Shown piece by piece: positions 1-8,608 of a DNA stretch of 64,000 nucleotides. The number at the start of each line of letters is the position of its first letter. The stretch's first letter is position 1. The stretch comes from Armatimonadota bacterium (lineage in GTDB: Bacteria; Armatimonadota; Zipacnadia; Zipacnadales; JABUFB01), in the NCBI GenBank assembly GCA_013314775.1, contig JABUFB010000005.1, forward strand, positions 270,649 to 334,648, written 5' to 3'. Under the pieces are notes generated by a model that saw only the letters and a program-made list of their open reading frames with translations, did not search any database and was not told where the DNA came from. The translations under genes were made by a program, and so were the position numbers.

Positions 1-2
1 TT

Positions 3-227
3 GCGGTCGGGACCGGTGTCGGATACCTTCTCGCGCGTCGCTCCGTGCCCTCTCCGCAAGGGGCGCCGGAGCGCCTGCCGGCAAAACCCGATCGTCCGGA
101 GCAATTCCCGAACAGTCCGAGGCTGGTGGACCGTGTCGCCGTATCAGTCCTCGAACTGAGCACCCGGGCTCTGCTGGCCCGCATGCCCCCTGATCCGGGT
201 GCGAAGCTGACCAAAAAGTGTCACTGA
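3..227 (+). CDS. C-terminal fragment of an unknown protein (5' end outside window)
   Basis: The third reading frame is open from the first bases of the window to a TGA at 225-227. It begins with a glycine-rich hydrophobic run (AVGTGVGYLLARRS), like the end of a membrane segment followed by basic residues, then continues as a proline- and charge-rich tail of about 60 residues. An ATG at 45 is available, but the hydrophobic stretch before it suggests that the gene starts upstream of the window. No family is recognisable. The hairpin at 247-273 could be its terminator. Confidence 0.4.
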   Translation, partial: AVGTGVGYLLARRSVPSPQGAPERLPAKPDRPEQFPNSPRLVDRVAVSVLELSTRALLARMPPDPGAKLTKKCH

Positions 228-246
228 AACACGCGAACCAACACAG

Positions 247-273
247 CCCGCCTGAGTCCGCTGGACCGGCGGG
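247..273 (+). terminator. hairpin between the leftmost gene and tldD
   Basis: CCCGCC (247-252) pairs with GGCGGG (268-273), and an inner GTCC/GGAC stem lies inside, giving a GC-rich nested hairpin. It is followed by TCTTGCTT, which is only a weak T-rich tail. It lies 20 bases after the upstream stop and about 27 bases before the tldD start, so it may end the upstream transcript or shape the tldD leader. Confidence 0.4.
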
Positions 274-300
274 TCTTGCTTCACCATTGGAGAGTCGCCC

Positions 301-1695
301 ATGCGAGAGATCATCGAGGATGTCCTGAAGCTCGCCAAATCACTGGGAGCGGAGTTCGCGGACCTTCGCGTCACCGAAGGCACCGGCACCAGCATTTCGG
401 TTCAGGACGGCATCGCCGACCGTGTGAACACCGGCCATGCCTCCGGCGCCGGGGTGCGCGTACTCGTCGATGGCGCCTGGGGTTTTGCGCCCACTAACAA
501 CGCCACTGCGGAAGAGATGAAGCGCTGTGTCCGGGATGCAGTCAGCATGGCGAAAGCCGCAAGCGCCGACGTCTCCGACCCGGGCATGGTCTGCGACATC
601 GAGCCCATCGAAGACCACGTCGAAGCCGAGTTCGAGGTGGATCCGCGTGATATCCCGCTAAGCCAACGAGTGCAGACCGTTTATGAACTGGAGCGCGCTG
701 CCCGTGAGACTGACCGCCGCATTGTGAACACGATAGCCAGCTACCGCGACTCTGCCGGGACCAGCATCATCGCCAACACGGCGGGAACATACATTACCGG
801 CACCGCCGTGCGCTGTGGGCTGAACATTCACGTCACTGCTTTGGACGGGGATGTGCGCCAGTCCGCCTCGAAGCACCAGTCCAACTCCCTGGGCTATGAG
901 ATGATCCAGGCCATCGATCCGCAGACCTTCGCCGTCGCCACCGCCCAGAAGGCCTTGGCGCTCCTGTCGGCCAAACGCGCACCCGCAGGCAAGTTCGATG
1001 TCATCATCGACCCGCTCATCTGCGGCCTGCTTGTCCACGAGGCCTTTGGGCACAACTGCGAGGCCGACGCAGTCTGGTCCGGCAACTCAATCCTGCGCGG
1101 CAAGGAAGGACAGCAGGTCGCGGCGCGAGGCGTGAGCATCTACGACGACCCTACGCTACCGAAGCTCAATGGCTCCTTCTCGTATGATCACGAGGGCACT
1201 CCTGCGAAGCGCCACGTGCTCGTCGAGGACGGCATCCTGCAGGGCTACATGCACAGCCTGGAGACCGCAGCACGCTTCGGTGTCCGGCCTGAGGGCAGTT
1301 GTCGTTGCCAGGGCCACAACTACGGCCCTATTGTGCGCATGAGCAACACCCTCATCGCCGCGGGTGACTGTTCCTTCGAGGACATGCTCGCCGACACCAA
1401 GTCGGGTCTTTACCTCGCGGGGGGCCACTGGGGATACGTCTTCACAGCGCGCGGCCAGTTCACCTGCAACGTCGAGAACGCCTGGGCCATCGAGAACGGC
1501 AAGCTCGGCCAGCATTACCGCAATGTCTGTATTTCCGGGCTAACCCTCGAAACCCTTTCCAAGGTCACCGCCGTGGGCGATGATGTGCGATTCGAGCTGG
1601 GAGGCACTTGCGGGAAGAACGGACAGGGCGTGCCTGTGGATTCAGGCGGACCGCATCTGAGAATAAGCGACGTCGTCGTGGGCGGTCAGGAGTAG
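301..1695 (+). CDS. tldD: TldD metalloprotease subunit
   Basis: This is a 464-residue TldD/PmbA family protein, the zinc-binding subunit of the TldD-TldE heterodimer, a cytosolic protease that in other bacteria trims modified peptides such as microcin B17 and unfolded peptides. The metal-site motif HEAFGHNCEAD is at about residues 246-256, and the glycine-rich C-terminal barrel ends with SGGPHLRISDVVVGG. GGAGAG precedes the ATG at normal spacing. The partner gene starts 43 bases downstream, so the two are almost certainly co-transcribed. Length and motif order are normal for the family. No obvious RiPP precursor or cyclodehydratase lies nearby, so a housekeeping role is as likely as peptide maturation. 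Confidence 0.93.
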   Translation: MREIIEDVLKLAKSLGAEFADLRVTEGTGTSISVQDGIADRVNTGHASGAGVRVLVDGAWGFAPTNNATAEEMKRCVRDAVSMAKAASADVSDPGMVCDIEPIEDHVEAEFEVDPRDIPLSQRVQTVYELERAARETDRRIVNTIASYRDSAGTSIIANTAGTYITGTAVRCGLNIHVTALDGDVRQSASKHQSNSLGYEMIQAIDPQTFAVATAQKALALLSAKRAPAGKFDVIIDPLICGLLVHEAFGHNCEADAVWSGNSILRGKEGQQVAARGVSIYDDPTLPKLNGSFSYDHEGTPAKRHVLVEDGILQGYMHSLETAARFGVRPEGSCRCQGHNYGPIVRMSNTLIAAGDCSFEDMLADTKSGLYLAGGHWGYVFTARGQFTCNVENAWAIENGKLGQHYRNVCISGLTLETLSKVTAVGDDVRFELGGTCGKNGQGVPVDSGGPHLRISDVVVGGQE

Positions 1696-1737
1696 CAACG
1701 GCCGGGCAATTGCTCCCGGCGAACCAGGAGGAGTCAC

Positions 1738-3075
1738 ATGCCGGACTTACTTGATATCGCCCAACTGGCTGTCCAGGCCGCCATGCAAAACGGCGCGGAG
1801 TTCGCCGATGCATCTGTGGGTTCGGGCATCAGCGTGGGTGTGGACCTCGAGAACTCCAGTCTCAAGGAGTGCGAGGTCGTGCGTGACTACGGAATCGGCG
1901 TCCGCGCCTTCTATCGTGGCGGAATGGGCACAGCAACCACCACCAGCCTCAGCGAGGAAGCGGCTCGAACCGTGGGCCGACAGGCGGCTGAGATGGCGAA
2001 AGCCACCCACGGCGACCCCGATTTCGTCTGCCTGCCCGACCCTCAGCCCTGGGAGGAAGTCCCCGGCCGATGGGACGATGCTGTTGCAGGCTTGCCGGTT
2101 GACGTTGTGGTCCAATGGTGCCGCGCGGGAATCGAAGAGGCTCGCGAGGTCGCGCCCGAAGTGGCCCTTGAAGGCGGTGCGGGCCTGGACTACGGCGAGA
2201 AGGCTATCGCCAGTTCCACCGGAGTCGCCTACAGCACCCGGGGCACCAGCGTCGATATCAACTTCTTCGCCGTGGTCCAGCGCGGGGACGATGTCGGTGC
2301 GTACTTCGAGTTCGACGCCGCGCGGCGGCTGGAAGACTTCAAGCCCGAGGGTGTCGCGCGCATCGCTACTGAGACCGCGCTGCGTTTCCTGGGATCCAGG
2401 CAGATCGCCAAGGCGCGCATGCCCCTTGTCCTCGGGCCAATGGCCGTCTCCGGGCTCATCGGAGCGGTCATCGGGGCCAGTAATGCCGAAAGCGTACAGC
2501 GCCGGCGCTCCTTCATGGTCAACCGCGCCGGGACGCGGATCGCCGCGCCCTGCCTCACTGTCCGCGAGGAGCCCTTTATTCCCGGCGGCCTGAGCTCTAC
2601 AGGGATCGACGGCGAGGGCGTGCCGAAGAGAGCACGTGCCCTCATCGACAACGGCGTCCTCACCACCTACCTGCATAACTCTTACACGTCCAACAAGGCA
2701 GGCGTCGAAAACACCGCTCATGCGCGGCGCAGCGGCTCCTCAGCGGGAGTGGGCATCGGCCCGTCGAACCTGCACATCATGCCCGGCAGCCGCACCGAAA
2801 AGGAGCTCATCGCCGACATCGAGGACGGTCTTTACATCGACTACGGCGGCCTGCAGCCCGACAGCACTACCGGCGATATCTCCGCCACGGTGGACTTCGG
2901 CTTCAAGATTGAGAACGGGGAGATCGCCTACCCGGTGTCCACCACTATGGTGGGCACTGACGTTTTCGAGATGCTGGGCAACATTGACGCCGTCTCCAGC
3001 GACTACCGCGAAGAGCCGGGCAGCATCACTCCGAGCCTGCGCATCCGCGACATCATGATCATCGGCGGGGCCTGA
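1738..3075 (+). CDS. pmbA: TldE/PmbA protease subunit
   Basis: This 445-residue protein is the TldE (PmbA) half of the TldD-TldE protease. It has the family fold but lacks the HExxxH metal motif, as expected for TldE. It carries the family's C-terminal sequence with GLSSTGIDGEGVPKR and a late glycine-rich segment (AHARRSGSSAGVGIGPSN). The start is an ATG after AGGAGG with 6-base spacing. It follows tldD directly and is followed after 29 bases by the flavin oxidoreductase, so all three may form one transcription unit. Confidence 0.92.
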   Translation: MPDLLDIAQLAVQAAMQNGAEFADASVGSGISVGVDLENSSLKECEVVRDYGIGVRAFYRGGMGTATTTSLSEEAARTVGRQAAEMAKATHGDPDFVCLPDPQPWEEVPGRWDDAVAGLPVDVVVQWCRAGIEEAREVAPEVALEGGAGLDYGEKAIASSTGVAYSTRGTSVDINFFAVVQRGDDVGAYFEFDAARRLEDFKPEGVARIATETALRFLGSRQIAKARMPLVLGPMAVSGLIGAVIGASNAESVQRRRSFMVNRAGTRIAAPCLTVREEPFIPGGLSSTGIDGEGVPKRARALIDNGVLTTYLHNSYTSNKAGVENTAHARRSGSSAGVGIGPSNLHIMPGSRTEKELIADIEDGLYIDYGGLQPDSTTGDISATVDFGFKIENGEIAYPVSTTMVGTDVFEMLGNIDAVSSDYREEPGSITPSLRIRDIMIIGGA

Positions 3076-3104
3076 CGCCCACGCCTGCGCCCCGGAGGCC
3101 GAAG

Positions 3105-4193
3105 ATGCCCGGCGCCGACAGCTACCCCGTGCTCAGCGGACCCGCGAACATCGCCGGTCTCGACCTGCGCAATCGCGTGGTCATGCCCCCGATGGCTTCA
3201 GCAATGGAGGTCGGTTCGCCCCAGTTTGAGTCGTGGTATGAGGCCCGCGCCGAAGGTGGCGTGGGCCTCATCATTATGGAGGCCCTCTGGGTAGAGCGTC
3301 TCGCGGACCCCGACTATGCCGACCGCCTCGCCGGCACCGTCGAGCGCATCCATCGTCACGGGATCCCCGTAGTGGTCCAGCTCTTCCAGCCTTCCCGGGC
3401 TGCTAACGGCGACCCCTTCGCCCCAAGCGCCACCCCCGATGCGAGGGCGGCCACCGAAGACGAACTCGCCGCAATGCCCGACACCTACGCCAAGGCCGCC
3501 GCAAGGTGCCAGGCAGTGGGCTTCGACGGAGTGGAACCCCACGGAGCACACGGTTTCTTCCTGAACCAGATGTTCAGCGCTCAGCAAAACCGGCGGAGCG
3601 ATCGCTACGGGGGAAGCCTGGAGAACCGCATGCGGCTGGGGATCGAGATCGCGTCCGCAATCCGTGCGGAGGTGGGGAAGAGCTACCCCGTCTTCTGGCG
3701 CCACACTATGCAGCAGGCCGAAGGGTATTCCCTGGATGACAGCATCGACTTCCTGGGCGCCCTGCTGCAGGCCGGCGTCAACGTGCTGGACATCTCGCCC
3801 TCAACCACCGACCGCCCGCCCCAGAGCAGATTCAGTACCGCGGATGGATCCGTCGGTCCGGCCGAAGGATGCGATCTGGCTGACCCGATCCACTGCAATC
3901 TCGCGGCTCTGGCGCGCAAGACGCTGGGCGCTCCCGTCATCGCGGTGGGCGGAATGGAGGACCCCGCCCGTGCCGAAGCCGCCCTGGTCTCCGGCAAGTG
4001 CGATCTCTGCGCCGTGGGCAGACAGCTGATCGCCGATTCCGACTGGCCGCGCAAGGTGTTTGAAGGACGTGAGCGCGAGATCATCGCGTGCACCAAATGC
4101 GATGCCATGTGCTTCGGCAATCTTCGCAAAGGCATCCCCATCGGCTGCACTCAGAACCCGCGCTCGGGCCGCGAATACCTCCAGCGGCGCTGA
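3105..4193 (+). CDS. NADH:flavin oxidoreductase (Old Yellow Enzyme family) with Fe-S motif
   Basis: This 362-residue TIM-barrel flavoprotein belongs to the OYE / 2,4-dienoyl-CoA reductase family and should bind FMN. Visible motifs are NRVVMPPMA near the N-terminus, the GFDGVEPHGAHGFFLNQM and RSDRYGGSLENR segments that line the flavin and substrate pocket, and VIAVGGM near the phosphate site. A C-terminal cysteine set (C329, C332, C336, C348) matches the 4Fe-4S motif of the dienoyl-CoA reductase/trimethylamine dehydrogenase branch. The protein stops after the barrel and lacks the FAD/NAD domain of the full-length enzymes, so it would need a separate electron donor. GGAGG supports the ATG. The substrate is unknown. 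Confidence 0.88.
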   Translation: MPGADSYPVLSGPANIAGLDLRNRVVMPPMASAMEVGSPQFESWYEARAEGGVGLIIMEALWVERLADPDYADRLAGTVERIHRHGIPVVVQLFQPSRAANGDPFAPSATPDARAATEDELAAMPDTYAKAAARCQAVGFDGVEPHGAHGFFLNQMFSAQQNRRSDRYGGSLENRMRLGIEIASAIRAEVGKSYPVFWRHTMQQAEGYSLDDSIDFLGALLQAGVNVLDISPSTTDRPPQSRFSTADGSVGPAEGCDLADPIHCNLAALARKTLGAPVIAVGGMEDPARAEAALVSGKCDLCAVGRQLIADSDWPRKVFEGREREIIACTKCDAMCFGNLRKGIPIGCTQNPRSGREYLQRR

Positions 4194-4227
4194 CTAACCG
4201 GGCGTCACGGTCCAGGCTGCGCCGGGC

Positions 4228-6864
4228 TCACCTGCTGTCGTTGGCCGCCAACTCGTATTTCTGCCACGCTGCTACCCGTCGCAGGTGACCCGCGCGCTCC
4301 CCATGCCCATTCAGCGCGATGCAGTCTGCGATCAGGTTCAGCGTCTCCGGCCTCGGCTCGTCCAGATACGCCAGCCGCGCCCAGCGTACGGCCTGCGGGT
4401 GTCCTGCCGCCAGCATCACTTTTGCGCGACAGCTGTTTCCCTCGGCCAGCAGGCTCCGGCGATCCTCATCTCTGCAGCCATCCCGAACCCAGAGCAGCCC
4501 ACTGTCCACAAGCAGCAAGGCGGCATCCAGGTTGTCTTCGCTTGCACGGGCCCCCGCCAGCGCCCAGGCCGCTCTCGCAGCCTCCGGCGCATCACCGCTC
4601 GCGGCAATTCGTCGCAACGCGTCCCTTGCTGCCGGGCAGAAACATCTGCCCAGAGATGCAATGAGCACCGCTTTCTGCCCAGTCTCAGCATTGCTGAACT
4701 CCCGCAGGAGTGCACGGGCGCCCCTGTCGCTGAGACCCGCGGCCAGGCCTGAAGCGAGTGATCGCACCCCGTCGTCACCGTCGAACAGTGCCCTCTCACA
4801 CAGCGCGCTCCACCGTTCCGGCATCAGTCGGGCCAGCGCCCGCAAAGCAGCGGCCCGGATTGTCGGCGCGTCGGCGAGGAACGGCTCCAGCAGGAAGACG
4901 GCCTTCGGGTCTCCGCACAAGCCCATTGCCTCAATCGCGGCCAGCAGCAGCGGGATCCGCTTCGACCCCGAGTGCCACGCCGCGGCAGGGGCATCGTCGG
5001 CCAGCATCGACAGCAGCTCTCCGAGCGCCGTATATCCGGGGCCGCCACCGATGTTGCCCACTGCACGACACAGTTCCACCCGTGCCTTCGCATCCGTACC
5101 AGCGCCCAAGAGGGCATGACGCAGCATGTACTCCGCGCCGTCCAGCCCCGCCGCGGCACAGAGAGCAAGCAGGTATGGATCGTCGGTGTCGCCGCGCACC
5201 TGCGAGGCGACTGCCCGCAGTTCCTCGACACCGCAGCGGTCTGGCCGGAGCAAGCCGCTCACGGCGGCATGCCGGACCGCGGAGCAGAGCACGCTATCCC
5301 GAACGTTTCCCTCCAGGCCTTCCGCATAGCGCAGCAAGACCGACCGGTCCTCGCCACCTCGCCACATCAGCGCATCGGCAGCAAGCTGCCGCACCCTCGC
5401 GTCATGGTCGTTCAGCGCTTCCAAAAGCGCCTGCTGCGCTTCCGTTCCTTCCACCGGGGCCAGAGCGCGAACGCGCTTCAAACGGCCCTCGGTCGTCATC
5501 CAATTCGCTCTAAGGCCCCGGAGCCGGGCTGCCGCCTCCTGCGTCCCCATCGCTCCGAGTGCATCGATGAGCCGGCAGAGCGCATCCTCGTTCAGTCCCT
5601 GCGCAGACCCTGGCATTGGCGCGGTTCTCAGGGGTTCATCGGCGACCAGAAGCCCTCTCAGGGCCAGTTCCACCACGGGCGGGGCACTCGCGGCCAAGCC
5701 TCCCTGCTCCGTCCAAATGCAGGCCGCCAGCGCACGGGAGGCATCCAGCGTTCCTTCCGCCGCCAGCATCCGCACCGCCGCGTTGGCTTCGGCTGCATCT
5801 GCACTCCTGGCCAGCCTCGTGAGGACTGTCATACCGTCTCGCTGTCTTGCCACACACTCGGCGGCGCGCCACACCCCGTGCCCTTCGTCTGCCATGAATG
5901 TGCCCAGAACGAGCTCATCCGCCGCTGGGGAGTCTGCGGCCCAGGAGTGCTTTCGGATCAGTGCATCTCGCGCTGGGTTGCCCATCGCTATGCGGGCAGC
6001 CGCGCCAGGGTCGATCCGCCCCAGCCCGGCAATTGCTTCGCGCCGCACCCCCGGCGCCGCGTCATGACAGGCCGAAACCAACTGGCTCCGGGTCCCTGGC
6101 ACTCGCGAGGCCAGCGCTGCTGCGAGCGCTCGAACGGCCGGGGCTGGATGCCGCAGTCCAGCGGTCGCGCTCGGCTGCTCCAGTCCCGCTGGGGCGGCCA
6201 TCGCGCGAAGCATGCCCAGGGCGTTCCCTTCCGAAGGCTGCTCAGTCATCATACGCCCTGCAAGAGCCGCGGCAGTGTCCGCGTCGACGCACCAGATCAG
6301 GGCCTGCAGCGCAAGGGCGTGGTGGTCCTGATCGGGATCATCCAGAGCCGCGATCCCGAACTGAAGCCCCGATCCGGCCGGCATGAGCGGCAGGCATTTG
6401 AGGCATTCTCGGCGAAGCCTCGGATCTTTGTCGGCAGTCAGCCGGGCCATCAGAGCCAGGTATTCGGGGCTCGACAGTGTCGCACACGGTAGGATGAAAG
6501 GTTTGGCCAGCTCCATGCGCAGATCAGGGTCGGGCGTGCCGAGTTCACCCGCAAGTCGCGCAACCACGAACGTGCCGTACGATTCTGCACCGATCTGTGC
6601 AAGCGCCACTGCCGCTGCCTCGCGAGGTTGTCTCGCCCGGTCGCGCATAACCATGTCGGCCAGCGCGGGTCCGTGCTCCGCTCCGCCAAGATATCCCAGC
6701 AGTCGCGCAGCACGGGCACGGACGTCATACTTTCCCGCGTGAAGTTCTCCAGCCGCTCTCGCCGCCGGCCGATCATCGGCGCGAGCCGAGATGACCAGAC
6801 ACGCGAGGGCCACGGCCCAGCAGACCGTGGCCCTTATGCATGTGCGCTGTTGGGTGCGGATCAT
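4228..6864 (-). CDS. exported HEAT-repeat protein
   Basis: This 878-residue protein begins with a basic n-region and hydrophobic core ending ACLVISARADD, a clear signal peptide. Nearly all of the rest is helical HEAT/PBS-lyase-like repeats of about 30 residues (for example RARAARLLGYLGG, DVRRE/GVRREAIAGLGRI-type units, RVRQLAADALMWRG). Such solenoids act as protein-binding scaffolds; no catalytic motif is visible. I chose the ATG at 6864 because GGGGGG lies 5 bases upstream; the longer frame from 6897 would overlap the preceding isomerase gene. It is the last gene of a run with two sugar isomerases and a secreted glycosidase-like protein, which suggests a link to sugar uptake or breakdown, but this is inference. 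Confidence 0.75.
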   Translation of the reverse strand: MIRTQQRTCIRATVCWAVALACLVISARADDRPAARAAGELHAGKYDVRARAARLLGYLGGAEHGPALADMVMRDRARQPREAAAVALAQIGAESYGTFVVARLAGELGTPDPDLRMELAKPFILPCATLSSPEYLALMARLTADKDPRLRRECLKCLPLMPAGSGLQFGIAALDDPDQDHHALALQALIWCVDADTAAALAGRMMTEQPSEGNALGMLRAMAAPAGLEQPSATAGLRHPAPAVRALAAALASRVPGTRSQLVSACHDAAPGVRREAIAGLGRIDPGAAARIAMGNPARDALIRKHSWAADSPAADELVLGTFMADEGHGVWRAAECVARQRDGMTVLTRLARSADAAEANAAVRMLAAEGTLDASRALAACIWTEQGGLAASAPPVVELALRGLLVADEPLRTAPMPGSAQGLNEDALCRLIDALGAMGTQEAAARLRGLRANWMTTEGRLKRVRALAPVEGTEAQQALLEALNDHDARVRQLAADALMWRGGEDRSVLLRYAEGLEGNVRDSVLCSAVRHAAVSGLLRPDRCGVEELRAVASQVRGDTDDPYLLALCAAAGLDGAEYMLRHALLGAGTDAKARVELCRAVGNIGGGPGYTALGELLSMLADDAPAAAWHSGSKRIPLLLAAIEAMGLCGDPKAVFLLEPFLADAPTIRAAALRALARLMPERWSALCERALFDGDDGVRSLASGLAAGLSDRGARALLREFSNAETGQKAVLIASLGRCFCPAARDALRRIAASGDAPEAARAAWALAGARASEDNLDAALLLVDSGLLWVRDGCRDEDRRSLLAEGNSCRAKVMLAAGHPQAVRWARLAYLDEPRPETLNLIADCIALNGHGERAGHLRRVAAWQKYELAANDSR

Positions 6865-6884
6865 CCAAGCCCCCCGGAACGCTT

Positions 6885-7640
6885 CTATCGGGTCCACTCG
6901 CGCCAGAGCAGGTTGTAGTACTTTAGCAGCCGCTCGGGCTCACAGCTTTCGGGCATCTCGATGTTGCAGAAACCCGTGAAGCCCGACTCCCGCAGGATCC
7001 GGATCATCTCCCGGTAAGGGTAGTCCTCATACAGATCGTGAATATGGCACTCGCGGACCTTCGCCACCAGCGGCCGCAGGTATGTTTCCACGGACTTGTT
7101 CACGATGTCTGACTGGTTGCAGTTCCAGCAGACACCCACCAGCGGATGGTCGCACACGTCCATGATGGTCTTGATGTGCGGCGGGTGACAAGTGCCCCGG
7201 CCGTGAACTTCCAGCCAGATCTCCACCCCGTATTCTTCAGCGAACTGGCCGCACTCCTTGAGCGCCATCCCGATCTGTTCCAGCGTCTCCTGCTCGCTCT
7301 TGCCTTCGGGGAAACCATTGGGTCTTACCTTGACCCCCACTGCCCCCGTGTCCTTTGCGAGTTTCACCCACTCCTTCGTCTCGTCGATTTGCCGCCGGAG
7401 TTCATCCGGATCGGCCGTGTGATACTCGCAGGTCGTTCCGAAGCCGAAGAGCACCACGCCGCTCTCCTGGAACTTGGTTTTCACTGCTGCCCGCTCATCC
7501 TGTGACAGAGATAGCTCCACCCCGTGGGCGTGGGTCGTCCGCAGTTCGCAGCCCTCGAACCCCGTCTTGCGGCACATGTCGATCAGCGTGTCAAGGTCCC
7601 AGTCCTTGGCGACCTGGTAAGTGACCATTCCCAGTCTCAT
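6885..7640 (-). CDS. sugar phosphate isomerase/epimerase-like TIM barrel
   Basis: This 251-residue protein is of the xylose isomerase-like TIM barrel (AP endonuclease family 2) group, whose members isomerise or epimerise sugars or inositols using a divalent metal. Family signs are RLGMVTYQVAKDWDLDTLI at the start, GFEGCELRTTHAHGVEL, EIWLEVHGRG (a metal-ligand glutamate and histidine), VGVCWNCNQSD, and VRECHIHDLYEDYPYREM with the C-terminal metal site. Length is typical. It lies 47 bases downstream of a second member of the family on the same strand. The specific substrate cannot be told from sequence. Confidence 0.82.
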   Translation of the reverse strand: MRLGMVTYQVAKDWDLDTLIDMCRKTGFEGCELRTTHAHGVELSLSQDERAAVKTKFQESGVVLFGFGTTCEYHTADPDELRRQIDETKEWVKLAKDTGAVGVKVRPNGFPEGKSEQETLEQIGMALKECGQFAEEYGVEIWLEVHGRGTCHPPHIKTIMDVCDHPLVGVCWNCNQSDIVNKSVETYLRPLVAKVRECHIHDLYEDYPYREMIRILRESGFTGFCNIEMPESCEPERLLKYYNLLWREWTR

Positions 7641-7687
7641 CGGTGACCCTCCCTTGGCTCATCCATGCAGCTGTCTCATTCTTCGCC

Positions 7688-8608
7688 TCAGTCCGCGCGA
7701 CCTGTCTCCGCCAAGATTCTTAGCATGTTCTCGTAGCAGGCATTGGTGAGCTCCTCCGGTGACATGCCCTTCGTAGCCTCGACGTGGGGGATCACTTCCA
7801 TCATCAGCGGGCCCGCGTAGCCCACCTCGTCGAGTGCGTCCAGCACGGCCGGCCAGTTCGTCGTGCCCATTCCAGGCGGAAGATGCTCGTCGATGCTCCC
7901 CTCGCCATGATTGTCGTGCAGGTGTACGCTGCGCAGTTGCGGCCCCGACATGCGGATGCCCTCCGCTGGATCCCTGCCCATCTGCCACTCGTGCCCGGTG
8001 TCCAGCACGATCCCCAGCCCGTCCTCCCCGGCCAGATCAACAAAATCCAGCAGATCCTCGGGGTCGAAGATCGTGAAGTTCTCCACCAGCAGGCGTATTC
8101 CGAAATCCTGTGCCACGAATCTCAGGCGCATCACTGCATCGAGCCCTACCCGCAGTCGCTCCTCGGGGTCATTCTCGGCGGTTGACACCTGGTGAACCAC
8201 GAAATGCGGGATTCCCAGCGCCGCGAGGCCCTCCAGGCAGCGACAGTGCACATCGAACGCCTCCGCGCGCTTTGCCGGGTCGGGGTCCGCCAGGTCCACC
8301 ATCGCTGAAGGCGAGTGTGCCGACCACAGGACCAGCCCGAGACTGTCCGCGCAGGCCCGGATCCGCTCCAGTTCATCGTCCGGCGAATCGAGGAACGACG
8401 GCCTTGACTGGTCGCTGTACTCGACATGGGTGAACCCGGCCTGCGCGATAATCTCCAAACCCTTGTACACATCATTGCCCGGCGAGGACACACAGCTTGA
8501 GGCCGCAAGGGAAGACAGTCCCAGGCGCTTAGCCCAGCCGCCGCCGTCCCTGCCGCGGGCCCGGTTACTCTCCGATAATCCAGTCAATCTCCAGCTTCCC
8601 TCCATTCT
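7688..8608 (-). CDS. second sugar phosphate isomerase/epimerase-like TIM barrel
   Basis: This is a xylose-isomerase-like TIM barrel. Motifs include FTHVEYSDQSRPS, RLLVENFTIFD (metal-ligand glutamate), LGIVLDTGHEWQMG, SVHLHDNHGEGSIDEHLPPG (histidine/aspartate metal site) and GPLMMEVIPH. The start is unclear. Family similarity begins at KRLGLSSLAASS, near 8535, but no ATG, GTG or TTG lies just before it. The nearest usable start is an ATG at 8608 with AGGA 7 bases upstream, which overlaps the end of the preceding gene by 44 bases; a CTG start near 8535 is the alternative. It forms a run with the glycosidase-like gene upstream and another isomerase downstream, so a shared sugar pathway is likely. 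Confidence 0.8.
   Translation of the reverse strand, partial: RMEGSWRLTGLSESNRARGRDGGGWAKRLGLSSLAASSCVSSPGNDVYKGLEIIAQAGFTHVEYSDQSRPSFLDSPDDELERIRACADSLGLVLWSAHSPSAMVDLADPDPAKRAEAFDVHCRCLEGLAALGIPHFVVHQVSTAENDPEERLRVGLDAVMRLRFVAQDFGIRLLVENFTIFDPEDLLDFVDLAGEDGLGIVLDTGHEWQMGRDPAEGIRMSGPQLRSVHLHDNHGEGSIDEHLPPGMGTTNWPAVLDALDEVGYAGPLMMEVIPHVEATKGMSPEELTNACYENMLRILAETGRAD

Noticed and set aside
301..3075. TldD/TldE as part of a RiPP (modified peptide) cluster
   Set aside because: No precursor peptide, cyclodehydratase or exporter is adjacent; the neighbour is a flavin reductase, so a general role is simpler.
4972..6492. Long plus-strand open frame opposite the HEAT-repeat gene
   Set aside because: It is arginine-, proline- and histidine-rich, lacks any motif, and lies wholly antisense to a gene with signal peptide and clear repeats. 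High GC produces such shadow frames.
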